From: an uncultured Pelagibacteraceae bacterium
GTDB taxonomy: Bacteria > Pseudomonadota > Alphaproteobacteria > Pelagibacterales > Pelagibacteraceae
DNA: 64,000 bases
Reading direction: 5' to 3'
Assembly: GCA_902596785.1 (NCBI GenBank)
Contig: CACJVG010000004.1
Coordinates: 1 to 64,000, forward strand
In this document: one piece after another, positions 46,904 to 61,641 of the stretch
Numbering within the stretch: position 1 is the stretch's first letter
Layout: each line of letters starts with the position of its first letter
The notes under the pieces: model-generated
Told to the model about the DNA's origin: nothing
What the model saw: the letters and a program-made list of their open reading frames with translations, nothing else
The model's database searches: none
Program-made: the position numbers and the translations under genes

Positions 46904-48145
46904 TTAACTAAATCTAAGCGAACTATAAGGTTTTAAATCTAAATTTGTATTTTCGTTCGCTATCATCCCTGAAACAATCTTTCCAGAAATTGGACCTAAA
47001 GTCCATCCTAAATGATGATGCCCAAAACAATAATAAACATTTTTGTATTTTTTTGATGGTCCCATAACAGGTAAAAAATCTGGTAAAGTTGGTCTAAATC
47101 CTAACCATTCATCCTCATGCTCAGGTAAATCACCAAGCATATATTTTGCATTATTTATCAAATTTTTAACTCTTGATTTAGATAATGGATTATTTAATCC
47201 ACCAAATTCTACAGTTCCAACAACTCTTAAACCTTGTTCCATCGGTGTAATTCCAAATCCACGGTTGGAAAATATTACAGGTCTAGTTAATAAATGATCA
47301 CAATTTTTAAAATGAACATGATATCCACGCTCTGTGTCTAAAGGAATTCTTTCACCAAGATTATCTGTTAATTTTTTTGAAAAAGCACCACAAGCTATTA
47401 CTGCTTTATCAAAAACGTAACTTTGAGTTTCAGTTTTAAAAATTGGTTTTTCTTCATCAAAACTAATATCTTTAATATTTACTTTGTTAAATTTTCCGCC
47501 TTTTTGCAAAAATAAATCAAATAGTTTTAAAAGAATTCTTTTCGGATTTCTTGCATGTCTTGCATAAGGATAAAACACGCCTGCATGATAAAATGGTTTA
47601 ATATGTGGTTCAAGATCGTGTATTTCAGCTTTAGTGACCAATTGTTGTTCAACACCTAATTCATCTCTAACTTTAATTTCTAATTCTCTACTTTTTAAAT
47701 CTTTGTCATTCCAGATATAAAGAATTCCTTTGTTTTCAACCAAACCTTCTAAGTCTATCTCTTCAAATAATTCATCATATGCAGGTAAAGCTAGATCTAA
47801 AATTTGGTGCATATTTTTAGCAGTATGCATCATCTTAGTTTTAGTAGTATTCATTATAAATTTTATAAACCATGGAATCATTTTAGGAACATAATTCCAT
47901 TTTAAAGCAAGGGGACCTGTAGAACTGAGTAACATAGCTGGAACGTCCGCTAAAACATCAGTTCTATTTAAAGAAAGAGATGCATAAGGTGAAAAGTGAC
48001 CTGCATTACCATAAGAGGCGGCTTGGCTACCAGGGTTGTCTCTGTCAAAGATAGTTACATTGAAACCTTTTTTTTGAAGAAATAATGCGTTAGATACACC
48101 TTGAATTCCTGCTCCAACTATTCCTACTTTAAGATTTTTATTCAT
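46904..48145 (-). CDS. dadA: FAD-dependent D-amino-acid dehydrogenase (DadA-like)
   Basis: LKVGIVGAGIQGVSNALFLQKKGFNVTIFD; VYYCFGHHHLGWTLGPISGKIV. Confidence 0.75.
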   Translation of the reverse strand: MNKNLKVGIVGAGIQGVSNALFLQKKGFNVTIFDRDNPGSQAASYGNAGHFSPYASLSLNRTDVLADVPAMLLSSTGPLALKWNYVPKMIPWFIKFIMNTTKTKMMHTAKNMHQILDLALPAYDELFEEIDLEGLVENKGILYIWNDKDLKSRELEIKVRDELGVEQQLVTKAEIHDLEPHIKPFYHAGVFYPYARHARNPKRILLKLFDLFLQKGGKFNKVNIKDISFDEEKPIFKTETQSYVFDKAVIACGAFSKKLTDNLGERIPLDTERGYHVHFKNCDHLLTRPVIFSNRGFGITPMEQGLRVVGTVEFGGLNNPLSKSRVKNLINNAKYMLGDLPEHEDEWLGFRPTLPDFLPVMGPSKKYKNVYYCFGHHHLGWTLGPISGKIVSGMIANENTNLDLKPYSSLRFS

Positions 48146-48188
48146 AAAATTGTTATACAAGTAAATATTAAATTATCAGGGTGACAAA

Positions 48189-49313
48189 TTATGCAATCAT
48201 TTGTTTATGATTAATTTTTGCACTCAATACTATGCCAAAACCAATCATAGTGGCTAACATTGAAGAACCTCCATATGACATAATAGGTAATGGAGAACCA
48301 ACTATAGGTAGTAGACCCAAAACCATAGATAAGTTTACTACAATATAAATAAAGATCGCAAAAGCATAACCAAAACAAAAGAGTCTAGCAAAATTACTTC
48401 TCGAAATTGCTCCTATTCTTACAATTCTAAAAATTATTATTGAGTATAATATTAATAGACCAACTGAGCCTATAAAACCAAACTCTTCTGAAAATAAAGT
48501 AAATATAAAATCTGTATGTTTTTCAGGTAAAAAATCTAAATAGCTCTGGGTTCCTTTTAAAAAACCTTTTCCATTAAGGCCACCTGAGCCAATAGCTATT
48601 TTTGACTGTATAATTTGATATCCAGCACCCAATGGATCCCTATCTGGATCTAAAAAAGTTAATATTCTTAGTTTTTGATAAGGTTTAAGAAATGAGATTA
48701 TAAATGGGAGCGAAATTAAGAAAGTAATAAATGAGTATATAAAATATTTAATTTTCATGCCTCCTAACCACAAAATAATTAATCCACTTAAAGCAATTAA
48801 TATAGATGTACCAAGATCAGGTTGAGAAATTACAAAAATTATTGGAATTATTATAATCGATAACACAATAGTTATGCTGGTAAATGAATTAACATTTTCT
48901 ATTTTTATTCTATGAAAATATTTTGCAAGACACATTATGATTGCTACTTTCATAAGTTCTGAAGGTTGCAGAACAAATAAATAAAGATCCATCCATCTTT
49001 GTGAACCAGAAGACTTTATTCCAAAAAATGAAACATAAATTAATAAAAGTATTACTATAAGGTAGATTATATAAGAAAAGTTATGCCAAAATTTTATGTT
49101 AAAGAAAGCTACAAAAATCATTAAAGGGAAAAAAACTGCAAGTTTTACAAAATGATTTTTTGTATGAAAAAGTATTTCACCACCATCTGTAGAATACATA
49201 ACAAAAACACTTAATACAGAAAGAAGAATGACAGAAACCAACAGTATATAGTCTAAGTTTTTTATTTTTTGAAATAATGTAATCTCATTACTCAATCTAT
49301 CATGCTGAAACAT
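48189..49313 (-). CDS. mrdB: Rod-shape-determining protein RodA (MrdB)
   Basis: SEDS family: QPDLGTSILI, GLLPIVGSPLPIMSYGGSSML. Confidence 0.9.
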   Translation of the reverse strand: MFQHDRLSNEITLFQKIKNLDYILLVSVILLSVLSVFVMYSTDGGEILFHTKNHFVKLAVFFPLMIFVAFFNIKFWHNFSYIIYLIVILLLIYVSFFGIKSSGSQRWMDLYLFVLQPSELMKVAIIMCLAKYFHRIKIENVNSFTSITIVLSIIIIPIIFVISQPDLGTSILIALSGLIILWLGGMKIKYFIYSFITFLISLPFIISFLKPYQKLRILTFLDPDRDPLGAGYQIIQSKIAIGSGGLNGKGFLKGTQSYLDFLPEKHTDFIFTLFSEEFGFIGSVGLLILYSIIIFRIVRIGAISRSNFARLFCFGYAFAIFIYIVVNLSMVLGLLPIVGSPLPIMSYGGSSMLATMIGFGIVLSAKINHKQMIA

Positions 49314-51236
49314 TTAAACGGTAATCCTCTCAAAATTTGATTGCTTATTTCTTAAATCATGTCTGTCGATGATTAATTTAAATAATTTTTTTGCAATTGG
49401 TGCTGCCGCCTTACTTCCTGAACCACCATGCTCGACAATTATACTAAGCGCATATCGCGGGTTAACATATGGACCATAAGCGACATACAAAGCATGATCT
49501 CTGTCTTTGTATGGTATTTGATCTAATTCTAAATCCAATTCCCTCTCTCTTTTACTAATTCTCTTCACCTGGGCTGTTCCAGTTTTTCCTGCAAATTGAT
49601 ATTTAGGATCATCAATTCTTGATTTATATGAAGTTCCAAATCTTTCGTTGGTTGAGGCAAACATTGCCTCTTGAACAATCTTAATATTTTTTTGGTTTTT
49701 AAATAACTTTTTGTCTAACAATTCCTCAGATTCGGTATCAAATAATAAACCGCTTTCCATTGATTGTTTTGCATCTTCATAAGAAATTGGATTACTATCA
49801 ACAATTATTTTCGGTTTTACTGCAAAGCCTCCATTTGCAATTTGTGCAGTCATCATACAAAGTTGTAAAGGAGTTGATTGTATATAGCCTTGGCCAATAC
49901 CTGTTATTAAGGTCTCTCCTAGTACCCAGCCTTTACCAAGGTTGTTTTTTTTCCATTTTGTATTTGGAAATAATCCTTTTTTTTCATTATCAAAATAATC
50001 GCCGAGAACTTTTTTACCTAAGCCAAACTTTTCAGCTGTAATATTTAATCTATCAACACCTAATAGTCTTGCAACCTCATAAAAATATGTATCACAAGAT
50101 TGTTTCATTGCATTTTTCAAACTAACCCAACCATGTCCCTTTTCCTTCCAACAATGAAATGTTTGTCCATACAGCTCCATTTTTCCTGTGCATTTAACTT
50201 TAAACTTTGTATCTATTACTTTGTTTTCTAAAGCTGAAAGCGCAACAATAGGTTTTATTGTTGAACCTGGTGAGTATAGACCCGAAAGAGTTTTGTTTAT
50301 TAGTGGTTTTAATGGATTATTTCTAATTAATTGCCACTCATCTTGACTTATTCCGAATAAAAATAAATTTGGATTATAAGATGGAGATGAATACATTGCT
50401 ATTATATCTCCAGTATAAATATCCATTACACTTATAGATCCTGCTTTTTCATTTAACAATTTACCACAAGCTTTTTGTATTTCTGTGTCTACAGTTAAAC
50501 GTATTTTTGATCCTTGCTCACCTTTTTGATGCTCGAGTTGATTAATTCTTTTACCGTAAGCATTAACTTCATATCTTTGAATAGCATTTGTTCCAATTAA
50601 ATGATTCTCAAGTCTTTTCTCTAAACCCAGTTTTCCAATTTTCATTCCTGGTACAAATCTTTCTTGGATGGTTTCATTTTCTAAAATTTCTTGTTCATTT
50701 GGTTGACTCACATATCCAAGAACATGAGTGTATACATCATTAAATGGATAGTTTCTGGAGATTGTCATTACAGGTTTAACACCTACAAGATCGTATAAAT
50801 AATTATTAATTTTTACAAATTGACTCCAGCTTAAATTTTCAGAAACAATAATACTGTCCCACGGTTTTAGCTCTGCTTTTAATTTTTGTATCCTTACAAT
50901 TCTTTTATCACTTAGATTTAAAAGATTTTTCAATCTAACTAGTAAGTAATTAAAATTTTCAACTTGCTCTGGAATTATATGTAATTGATAAACTTTTAAA
51001 TTACCTGCAATTACATTTCCAAAATAATCAACAATGTTTCCTCTAGTAGGCGGGAGTTTCCATTCTCTAATTCTATTCTTGTCTGAAAGTGTTAAATATT
51101 TTTTATTTTCGTTTATTTGAAGAGAAAATAAACGGGCAATGATACCAACAAAAACTACTACTTTTGCTGCTCCGATTATGAACATTCTTCTATTAATTAC
51201 ATCTGTTTTTCTTATTCCTGAATTAGATTTAATCAT
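49314..51236 (-). CDS. mrdA: Penicillin-binding protein 2
   Basis: LYSPGSTIKPIVALSAL active-site Ser, AGKTGTAQV, PPTRGNIVDYFGN. Confidence 0.9.
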   Translation of the reverse strand: MIKSNSGIRKTDVINRRMFIIGAAKVVVFVGIIARLFSLQINENKKYLTLSDKNRIREWKLPPTRGNIVDYFGNVIAGNLKVYQLHIIPEQVENFNYLLVRLKNLLNLSDKRIVRIQKLKAELKPWDSIIVSENLSWSQFVKINNYLYDLVGVKPVMTISRNYPFNDVYTHVLGYVSQPNEQEILENETIQERFVPGMKIGKLGLEKRLENHLIGTNAIQRYEVNAYGKRINQLEHQKGEQGSKIRLTVDTEIQKACGKLLNEKAGSISVMDIYTGDIIAMYSSPSYNPNLFLFGISQDEWQLIRNNPLKPLINKTLSGLYSPGSTIKPIVALSALENKVIDTKFKVKCTGKMELYGQTFHCWKEKGHGWVSLKNAMKQSCDTYFYEVARLLGVDRLNITAEKFGLGKKVLGDYFDNEKKGLFPNTKWKKNNLGKGWVLGETLITGIGQGYIQSTPLQLCMMTAQIANGGFAVKPKIIVDSNPISYEDAKQSMESGLLFDTESEELLDKKLFKNQKNIKIVQEAMFASTNERFGTSYKSRIDDPKYQFAGKTGTAQVKRISKRERELDLELDQIPYKDRDHALYVAYGPYVNPRYALSIIVEHGGSGSKAAAPIAKKLFKLIIDRHDLRNKQSNFERITV

Positions 51237-51747
51237 TTGTTTGATATGAAATTCTTTCGTTTAAAAAATTAAAAAATAAAAAAAATATTGGATAAAATAA
51301 AAAGGTAAAACCTGAGTTAATTAAATAATTAGTGTAATCAACTTTAATTAAAAAGACTAAATCCAAAATAATTACTTGAATTGAATTAATTAATAAAATT
51401 GTGAATAATAATGATATCCAGTCCTTCATAAAGTTTGGGGTTAAAGTAATGTTTCTTATGTAAGCTGTTACTGAGCAAAGAATAAGGTAACAAAAACTAC
51501 TAATTCCTATTGGTATACCTATTACGACATCATTAATTATTCCTGCAAAGAAAATTGCTAGATAACCCAATTGATCAGGATTTCTTAAAGTCCAGAAGAA
51601 AATTAATAGATGAACAAAGTTAAAAGCAAAATAATCAAGCTTTAAGTAATTGAAATCAAATTCATTAAATACAGAAAAAAATAACATTATAAATGGTAGA
51701 TAGGATAAGAATATTTTTAAAAAAGGACTTTTATTAAGTGATGACAT
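51229..51747 (-). CDS. mreD: Rod-shape-determining protein MreD
   Basis: Small multi-TM protein in mreBC-mrdA order; RNPDQLGYLAIFFAGIINDVVIGIPIG. Confidence 0.8.
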   Translation of the reverse strand: MSSLNKSPFLKIFLSYLPFIMLFFSVFNEFDFNYLKLDYFAFNFVHLLIFFWTLRNPDQLGYLAIFFAGIINDVVIGIPIGISSFCYLILCSVTAYIRNITLTPNFMKDWISLLFTILLINSIQVIILDLVFLIKVDYTNYLINSGFTFLFYPIFFLFFNFLNERISYQTND

Positions 51748-52595
51748 TATTCTTCTCCACCTATTTTATAAGAAACTATTTTTACATAGTTGAGTTGTGT
51801 AAAATCAGAAAAAAAATTAATTTTTCCTTCTGAAATGTTGTTAATTTTTCCAATTGGTATACCAGGTTTGAATAAACCACCAAGACCTGAGGTGTAAGCA
51901 AAAATTTCTTTATTTTTAAAATCTTCTCTAAATTCTTCTTGAGTATGTTCAATTATTCCAAAATCACTTCCTGTTCCAGAAATTACAGCTTGTATATCAT
52001 CTGGTTCTAATACTGATGGTATTTTACTATTAAGATCAGATAATAGTAATGCCCTTGAATTAGTAAAATTTACCTCAATTATTTGGCCAACTAGATAAAC
52101 ATCATCAATAACAGCCATTCCAATTTTTACTTTATCTTTTGTGCCTTTGTTTAATACTACTGATTTTAAATATGGACTGTCTTTATCAATTAAAACTCTG
52201 GCAAATATTTCTTGTGAATTTATACTTTCATCAAGTAACTCTCTAAGCTTTTCATTTTCTGCAGTTAAAAACTCATTTTGTAATTTAAGTTGTTCAGAAT
52301 TTTCTATTTTAATTAATTCTTTCTGATGACTTTCATACAAATCCATATGTGATTTGAATTTTGATGTTACTTCTTTTAATTTATTTTCTGGGATTGATGC
52401 AATATGAGATGATCTATAAATTACTTCATTAATTGCTAATTTAATAAATTGTATTGCTTTAAAATTAAAATTACTTAGAACAATTACAAAAATTGATAAA
52501 ACAATTAAAGTTAGTAAAGAAAATTTTTGCTTATCTTTTTTTTTTAAAAAAGCTGACCTAATGGCAATTACAAAATCATCTCTGCCGGTAGCCAT
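51747..52595 (-). CDS. mreC: Rod-shape-determining protein MreC
   Basis: Coiled-coil plus VLNKGTKDKVKIGMAVIDD...LVGQI; syntenic. Confidence 0.85.
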   Translation of the reverse strand: MATGRDDFVIAIRSAFLKKKDKQKFSLLTLIVLSIFVIVLSNFNFKAIQFIKLAINEVIYRSSHIASIPENKLKEVTSKFKSHMDLYESHQKELIKIENSEQLKLQNEFLTAENEKLRELLDESINSQEIFARVLIDKDSPYLKSVVLNKGTKDKVKIGMAVIDDVYLVGQIIEVNFTNSRALLLSDLNSKIPSVLEPDDIQAVISGTGSDFGIIEHTQEEFREDFKNKEIFAYTSGLGGLFKPGIPIGKINNISEGKINFFSDFTQLNYVKIVSYKIGGEE

Positions 52596-52600
52596 TTTTC

Positions 52601-55206
<2,606 letters not shown>

Positions 55207-55309
55207 AATTAAAATTTTTTAGAAAATCTATAATACAATCTATGAGAGAGATTGCAAAATAATTAGTTAAATTATAACTTTTAATGGACCATTTTAGGCT
55301 TACTAAAAA

Positions 55310-56992
55310 TTAATTATAAATAGACTCAATTTTAGGCATTAACCTTAAAAGCTCTTTTGTATATTCATGTGTTGGTTTTAAAAATAAATCTTCAGTTTTT
55401 GAAACTTCACATAATTTGCCATCTTTTAAGACGCCAATTCTATCACACATTTGTCTAACAACAGGTAGGTCGTGACTTATAAACAAAATTGTTAAATTTA
55501 ATTGTTCTTGAAGATCTTTAAGTAAATTTAATATTTGAGCTTGGATACTTACATCAAGAGCAGAGGTAGGTTCATCACAAACTAAAAGTCTTGGTTGTGT
55601 AGCAAGTGCTCTTGCAATTGATATTCTCTGTCTCTGTCCTCCAGAAAATTCATGTGGATATCGATCTGCAGATTTTTGAGTTAATTCTACAGACTCAAGT
55701 AAATCATAAATATAATTATTTAAATCTAAATTAGATATAGATGGATTATGAAGTGTAATTGGTTCTGCAATTATATCCTTTACTTTTAATCTTCCATTTA
55801 GTGAAGAATAAGGATCTTGAAATATCATTTGAATTTGTTTTCTAAATTTCATTAATTCAGATCTCTGTTTAATTTTTGTTATACATACGTTGTCAAAGAA
55901 AATATCACCAGATGTAGGTTTAAATAAATTTACAATCATTTTAGCAATTGTAGATTTTCCACTCCCACTTTCTCCTACCAATCCAAAAGACTCGCCCTCT
56001 TTTATGTCAAAAGAAACATCATTAACAGCCATCACAGAATTTTTAGAATTTTCTGTAAAAAAATTATCGTCAAAACTTTTATTTAAATTTTTTATCTGAA
56101 CTAAATTTTGATCTATTATTCCTTTTTTTGTCCATCTATTTAATATTTTGATATTATTTTCTTTTTTGTCACTGTTTTCTTTTTCAACTATTACAAATCT
56201 TGAAATTTTTTTATTAGTTGGTGGAACTGAGCTCACTAAACTTTTAGTGTAATTTTCTTGTGGAGTGGTTAATATTTTTTTGGTTTCACCAATTTCAACT
56301 AAATTGCCACTTTTCATAACTGCTACACGATCTGCTGTTTCAGCTATAACTCCCATGTCATGAGTAATTAAGATGACCGCAAGGTTTCTTTCTTTTGTTA
56401 ATTTTTTAATAAGTTCTAAAATCTGAGATTGAATTGATACATCTAATGCTGTTGTTGGTTCATCTGCAATTAACAATTCTGGTTCGCAACATAGAGCTAA
56501 AGAAATTACTACTCTCTGTCTCATTCCACCTGAGAATTGGTGAGGATAATTATCAAATCTTGTCTCCGCATCTTTTATACCAACCTCTTTTAATAAATTT
56601 AAAGATTTATTTTTTGCTTCTTCTTTGCTTAATTTAAGATGAGTTTGAATTGTTTCAATTAACTGTTCCCCCACTGTAAGAATTGGGTTAAGTGAAGTTT
56701 GAGGATCTTGAAATATCAATCCAATTTTATTTCCTCTGTATTTAACAATGCTTTCAGAATTTTCATGAATGTTAAGATCACCTAAAATAACTGATCCACT
56801 AGATACCTTACCTGGCTCATCAATTAAATTTATAATAGCGTTTCCTACTGTACTTTTTCCTGATCCAGACTCTCCAACTAATCCTAAAATTTCTCCTTTA
56901 TTAACCTCAATATTCACATTCTTAGCAGCGTTAACTGTTTCTTTTCTCATTTGGTAATCAACACTAAGATTGTTTATTTTTAAAAATGTCAT
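55310..56992 (-). CDS. Fused peptide ABC transporter ATPase (DppD-DppF-like, two NBDs)
   Basis: Two Walker A motifs GLVGESGSGKST; FSGGMRQRV and FSGGQRQRI. Start set to MTFLKINNL (56992). Confidence 0.85.
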   Translation of the reverse strand: MTFLKINNLSVDYQMRKETVNAAKNVNIEVNKGEILGLVGESGSGKSTVGNAIINLIDEPGKVSSGSVILGDLNIHENSESIVKYRGNKIGLIFQDPQTSLNPILTVGEQLIETIQTHLKLSKEEAKNKSLNLLKEVGIKDAETRFDNYPHQFSGGMRQRVVISLALCCEPELLIADEPTTALDVSIQSQILELIKKLTKERNLAVILITHDMGVIAETADRVAVMKSGNLVEIGETKKILTTPQENYTKSLVSSVPPTNKKISRFVIVEKENSDKKENNIKILNRWTKKGIIDQNLVQIKNLNKSFDDNFFTENSKNSVMAVNDVSFDIKEGESFGLVGESGSGKSTIAKMIVNLFKPTSGDIFFDNVCITKIKQRSELMKFRKQIQMIFQDPYSSLNGRLKVKDIIAEPITLHNPSISNLDLNNYIYDLLESVELTQKSADRYPHEFSGGQRQRISIARALATQPRLLVCDEPTSALDVSIQAQILNLLKDLQEQLNLTILFISHDLPVVRQMCDRIGVLKDGKLCEVSKTEDLFLKPTHEYTKELLRLMPKIESIYN

Positions 56993-57927
56993 TTTTTTAA
57001 TTTTGGATTTAAAGTATCTCTCATCCAATCCCCTAATAAATTAATTGAAAATGCTAAAATAACTAAGAAAATTGCTGGAAAAAAAGTTATCCACCATTCT
57101 CCTGAAAATAAAAAGTCATTACCAAGTCGTATCAATGTCCCTAAAGAAGGTGTTGTTGGAGGGACACCAACTCCTAAAAAACTTAAAGTAGACTCAGCTA
57201 AAATAGCAAGAGCTAAACCAATAGTTCCAATTACTAACACCGGTCTTAAAATATTTGGTAAAATATGTTTAAACATAATAATTATATTAGAAACCCCAAT
57301 TATTGTTGATGCTGAAACATAGTCTTTATTTTTTTCCACCAAAGTTGCAGCTCTAGAAACTCTAGCAAATTGTGGCCACTCTGAAATCCCGATTGCAAAT
57401 ATTAAAACATAAATTGCCATTTCATCATGCATTTCTCTTGAGATTAATCCTCTTGCTATTCCATCAACCAACAATGCCATCAAAATACTTGGCACTGTTA
57501 ACTGAACATCAGTTAATCTCATTACTATCATTTCATATTTTCCCCCAAAAAATCCTGCTGTTAATCCCAATCCAACTCCAAGAATTAAGCTAAAAATTAT
57601 CGCAGAAAAACCTACTATTAAAGAAATCCTACATCCATACAAAATTGTTGATAACATATCTCTTCCTTGTCCATCAGTACCTAAAATAAATTTAGCAAGA
57701 CCGTCTTCTGTCCATGAAGGTGGTGTAAATGCATCCATCAATGATAGAGAGGATGGGTCAAAGGGATTGTAAGGTGTTACTAGCTCAACAAAAAAAGAAC
57801 AGAAAAAAATTATAAACAAGATTGTAGATGATACAATGGCAGTAGGTGATTTAATAAAGCTATGATAAATATCATTATCTTTTATTCTTTCCCAAGTGCT
57901 TAAAGTTTTGTTATCCACTTGCAGCAT
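56989..57927 (-). CDS. dppC: Peptide/nickel-type ABC permease (DppC-like)
   Basis: FILGTDGQGRDMLSTILYGCRISLIVG; LSFLGVGVPPTTPSLG. Confidence 0.85.
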   Translation of the reverse strand: MLQVDNKTLSTWERIKDNDIYHSFIKSPTAIVSSTILFIIFFCSFFVELVTPYNPFDPSSLSLMDAFTPPSWTEDGLAKFILGTDGQGRDMLSTILYGCRISLIVGFSAIIFSLILGVGLGLTAGFFGGKYEMIVMRLTDVQLTVPSILMALLVDGIARGLISREMHDEMAIYVLIFAIGISEWPQFARVSRAATLVEKNKDYVSASTIIGVSNIIIMFKHILPNILRPVLVIGTIGLALAILAESTLSFLGVGVPPTTPSLGTLIRLGNDFLFSGEWWITFFPAIFLVILAFSINLLGDWMRDTLNPKLKK

Positions 57928-58894
57928 CTCCTTTAACTCTTATTCTTGGATCAATTAAATAATAAAGAATATCAACTATAAAATTTATCATTACGAAAAC
58001 AAAAGCTATAAAAACTAAATAAGCTGACATGATTGGTATATCTACGAATTGAACTGCTTGAATAAATAAGAAGCCCATTCCAGGCCATTGAAAAACAGTT
58101 TCGGTAATAATTGAAAACGCAATTAGAGTTCCGATATTTATTCCTGCTATAGTTATTACTGGTATCAATCCATTTTTTAATGCATGTTTGTATTTAATAC
58201 TATTTTCACTAATACCTCGAGCACGCGCAAATTTAATATAATCTGTTTGTAATATTTCCATCATCTCTGCTCGTACAAGTCTGATGATATAAGTCATTTG
58301 GAAAAGACTTAATGTTACTGAAGGAAGTATAATTGCTTTAAGTCCAGAGACTGTTAAAAATCCTGTAGTCCAAAAACCTAAATCAACAACTTCTCCTCTT
58401 CCAAAAGAAGGTAATATTCCTAAGATTACTGCAAATAAATATATAAATAATATACCAATTACAAATGTGGGGAGTGAAACTCCAAGCAAGGAGACGGCTA
58501 AGACAAAATCACTTAAAAAACCTTTTCGATTTATGCCTGTATAAACTCCTAAAAAAGTACCAGTAATTAGCGCAATTAGTGCTGAAATAACCACAAGTTC
58601 AATAGTTGCAGGCAATCTTTCAACTATTAATTCTGAAACAGGTCTTCTTAATTGATATGAAATTCCAAACTCACCCTTAGAAGCATTAACTATAAATCTT
58701 GAAAATTGAACATGAATTGGATCCATCAAACCTAATGTTTCTCTTAATTCTGCTCTTTCTTCATCAGAAGTCTCTTCTCCAACCATGTTATTAATTGGAT
58801 CTCCAACAAAATTAAATAAAGAGAAAGACACAAAGGCGACAACCAACATCACCAAAGCAGATTGAAACAACCTTTTAAAAAAATATTTTATCAA
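57911..58894 (-). CDS. dppB: Peptide/nickel-type ABC permease (DppB-like)
   Basis: YFFKRLFQSALVMLVVAFVSFSLF; RARGISENSIKYKHALKNGLIPVIT. Confidence 0.85.
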   Translation of the reverse strand: MIKYFFKRLFQSALVMLVVAFVSFSLFNFVGDPINNMVGEETSDEERAELRETLGLMDPIHVQFSRFIVNASKGEFGISYQLRRPVSELIVERLPATIELVVISALIALITGTFLGVYTGINRKGFLSDFVLAVSLLGVSLPTFVIGILFIYLFAVILGILPSFGRGEVVDLGFWTTGFLTVSGLKAIILPSVTLSLFQMTYIIRLVRAEMMEILQTDYIKFARARGISENSIKYKHALKNGLIPVITIAGINIGTLIAFSIITETVFQWPGMGFLFIQAVQFVDIPIMSAYLVFIAFVFVMINFIVDILYYLIDPRIRVKGDAASG

Positions 58895-58911
58895 TTTGTG
58901 AAGATTTAAAC

Positions 58912-58945
58912 TTACAAGCCCTTTAAGAATTTAAAGGGCTTGTAA
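58912..58945. other. Intercistronic hairpin between binding protein and permease genes of the opp operon
   Basis: Perfect 15-bp stem ttacaagccctttaa/ttaaagggcttgtaa, loop gaat. Confidence 0.8.
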
Positions 58946-58955
58946 TAATTTTTAA

Positions 58956-60518
58956 TTAGTTAAAACTAGCAGTTCTGAATAACGGTTCGTTATTCGGTCT
59001 GATAGGAACATTAACATTGCTTTTAGATGCCCAAGAAATTACTTGGTGATGTAAAGGAAGATAAGAAATATCATCTTTTACAATTTTCCAAGCTTTTGCA
59101 ATTGCAGCATTTCTTTTATCTAAATCAACTTCACCTTCCATAACTCTAATTGCAGCATCAACATCAGCATTACTAAAGTTAACTTTGTTCCAGCTAGCAC
59201 CAGTTTCGTATAGGTAATGGAAAACATAGTGACTATCTAAAGTTGGAACACCCCATCCTAGCATATAGAAATCACCTTGATCATCTTTAAGCTCTTTGAA
59301 GTGTTTACTTTTAGTTTGAGCAAATAAGTTAACGTTAACTCCAATTTTACCCAACATTCCAACAACAGCAGTACATATTGCCTCATCGTTTACATATCTG
59401 TCATTAGGACATCTAAGTTCAACGTCAAAACCATTAGGATAACCTGCATCAGCTAAAAGTTTTTTTGCAGCATTAACATCGTAAGGTAATCTTTTATCAA
59501 GATCAGCTGTATATCCATTTACACCTGGGAAAGTTATAATTCCCGCTGGTTCACTTAAACCTCTCATAACTTTTTTCTTGATCGCTTCAATATCAATTGC
59601 TTGATAGAGAGCTTGTCTTACTTCTTTTTTCTTAAATGGATTATCACCTGTATTACCGGTTCTTAATTTATCAGCTGCTTGATCCATACCTAAGAAAATT
59701 GTTCTCATTTGAGCTGTACTTTCAACTTTGTGACCTGAAGAAGATCCAATTCTTTTTAAGTCTTGAACAGGAGCATCAGTAACTATATCAATTTCACCAG
59801 ATAATAATGCTGCTACTCTTGTAGCTGCATTTTTAATAGGCATTAATTCAATTTGAGTTACTTTTTTGTCCTTCATTTCACCCCACCAATGTTTATTTCT
59901 TTTAAACACTGTCTTGGTGTTAGGCTCTCTTAAAGTTATTTTAAAAGGACCAGTTCCCATAGCATTAGTAGCAGAGAAAGTTTCTTGTCCTGCATCCCAA
60001 TTTTGTGGAGACATTGCAAAATTTTTCTCTGACCAAGCTTTAGACATTATAAAAATGTTAGACAATTGGTTTAAAAGAATAGGGTTAGGTTTACTTGTAG
60101 TTATTTTAACAGAGTAATCTCCAACCGCTTCAACATTAGCAACAGTACTGATGTATTCTTTAAAGTCAGATGTTCTTTGCTTAGCTCTTAATATACTAAA
60201 AACAACATCTGCTGATGTCATTCCAGAACCATCTGAAAACTTAGCATCTTCTCTTAAAGTAAAAATCCAAGTATTTGGATCAGTAGCTTTCCATTTTGTT
60301 GCTAAAGCAGGTCCTATTTTCATGTCCAAACCTCTTTGAACTAGAGCTTCATAAACTTGTCTAGATACTTGTGTAGTTGGACCCTCATTTTGTGCATGTG
60401 GATCTAGTGTTAAACTGTCTCCTTGCATAGACCATTTAATTGTTTTTGCCCATGCTGAAGAAAATCCGAATACTAGAACTAATGACAATAGTATTCTTAC
60501 TATATTTTTAGTCTTCAT
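58956..60518 (-). CDS. dppA: Peptide ABC transporter substrate-binding protein (DppA/OppA-like, SBP family 5)
   Basis: Signal peptide; KWKATDPNTWIFTLREDAKFSDGSGMTSADVVFSI. Confidence 0.85.
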   Translation of the reverse strand: MKTKNIVRILLSLVLVFGFSSAWAKTIKWSMQGDSLTLDPHAQNEGPTTQVSRQVYEALVQRGLDMKIGPALATKWKATDPNTWIFTLREDAKFSDGSGMTSADVVFSILRAKQRTSDFKEYISTVANVEAVGDYSVKITTSKPNPILLNQLSNIFIMSKAWSEKNFAMSPQNWDAGQETFSATNAMGTGPFKITLREPNTKTVFKRNKHWWGEMKDKKVTQIELMPIKNAATRVAALLSGEIDIVTDAPVQDLKRIGSSSGHKVESTAQMRTIFLGMDQAADKLRTGNTGDNPFKKKEVRQALYQAIDIEAIKKKVMRGLSEPAGIITFPGVNGYTADLDKRLPYDVNAAKKLLADAGYPNGFDVELRCPNDRYVNDEAICTAVVGMLGKIGVNVNLFAQTKSKHFKELKDDQGDFYMLGWGVPTLDSHYVFHYLYETGASWNKVNFSNADVDAAIRVMEGEVDLDKRNAAIAKAWKIVKDDISYLPLHHQVISWASKSNVNVPIRPNNEPLFRTASFN

Positions 60519-60600
60519 TATTCCCCTCGTTTTTAAAATTTATTTAAAAAAGTATAAGTGAAATAACTGAATTATAGTAGCAATAATTTACTGATAAAAT

Positions 60601-61641
<1,041 letters not shown>

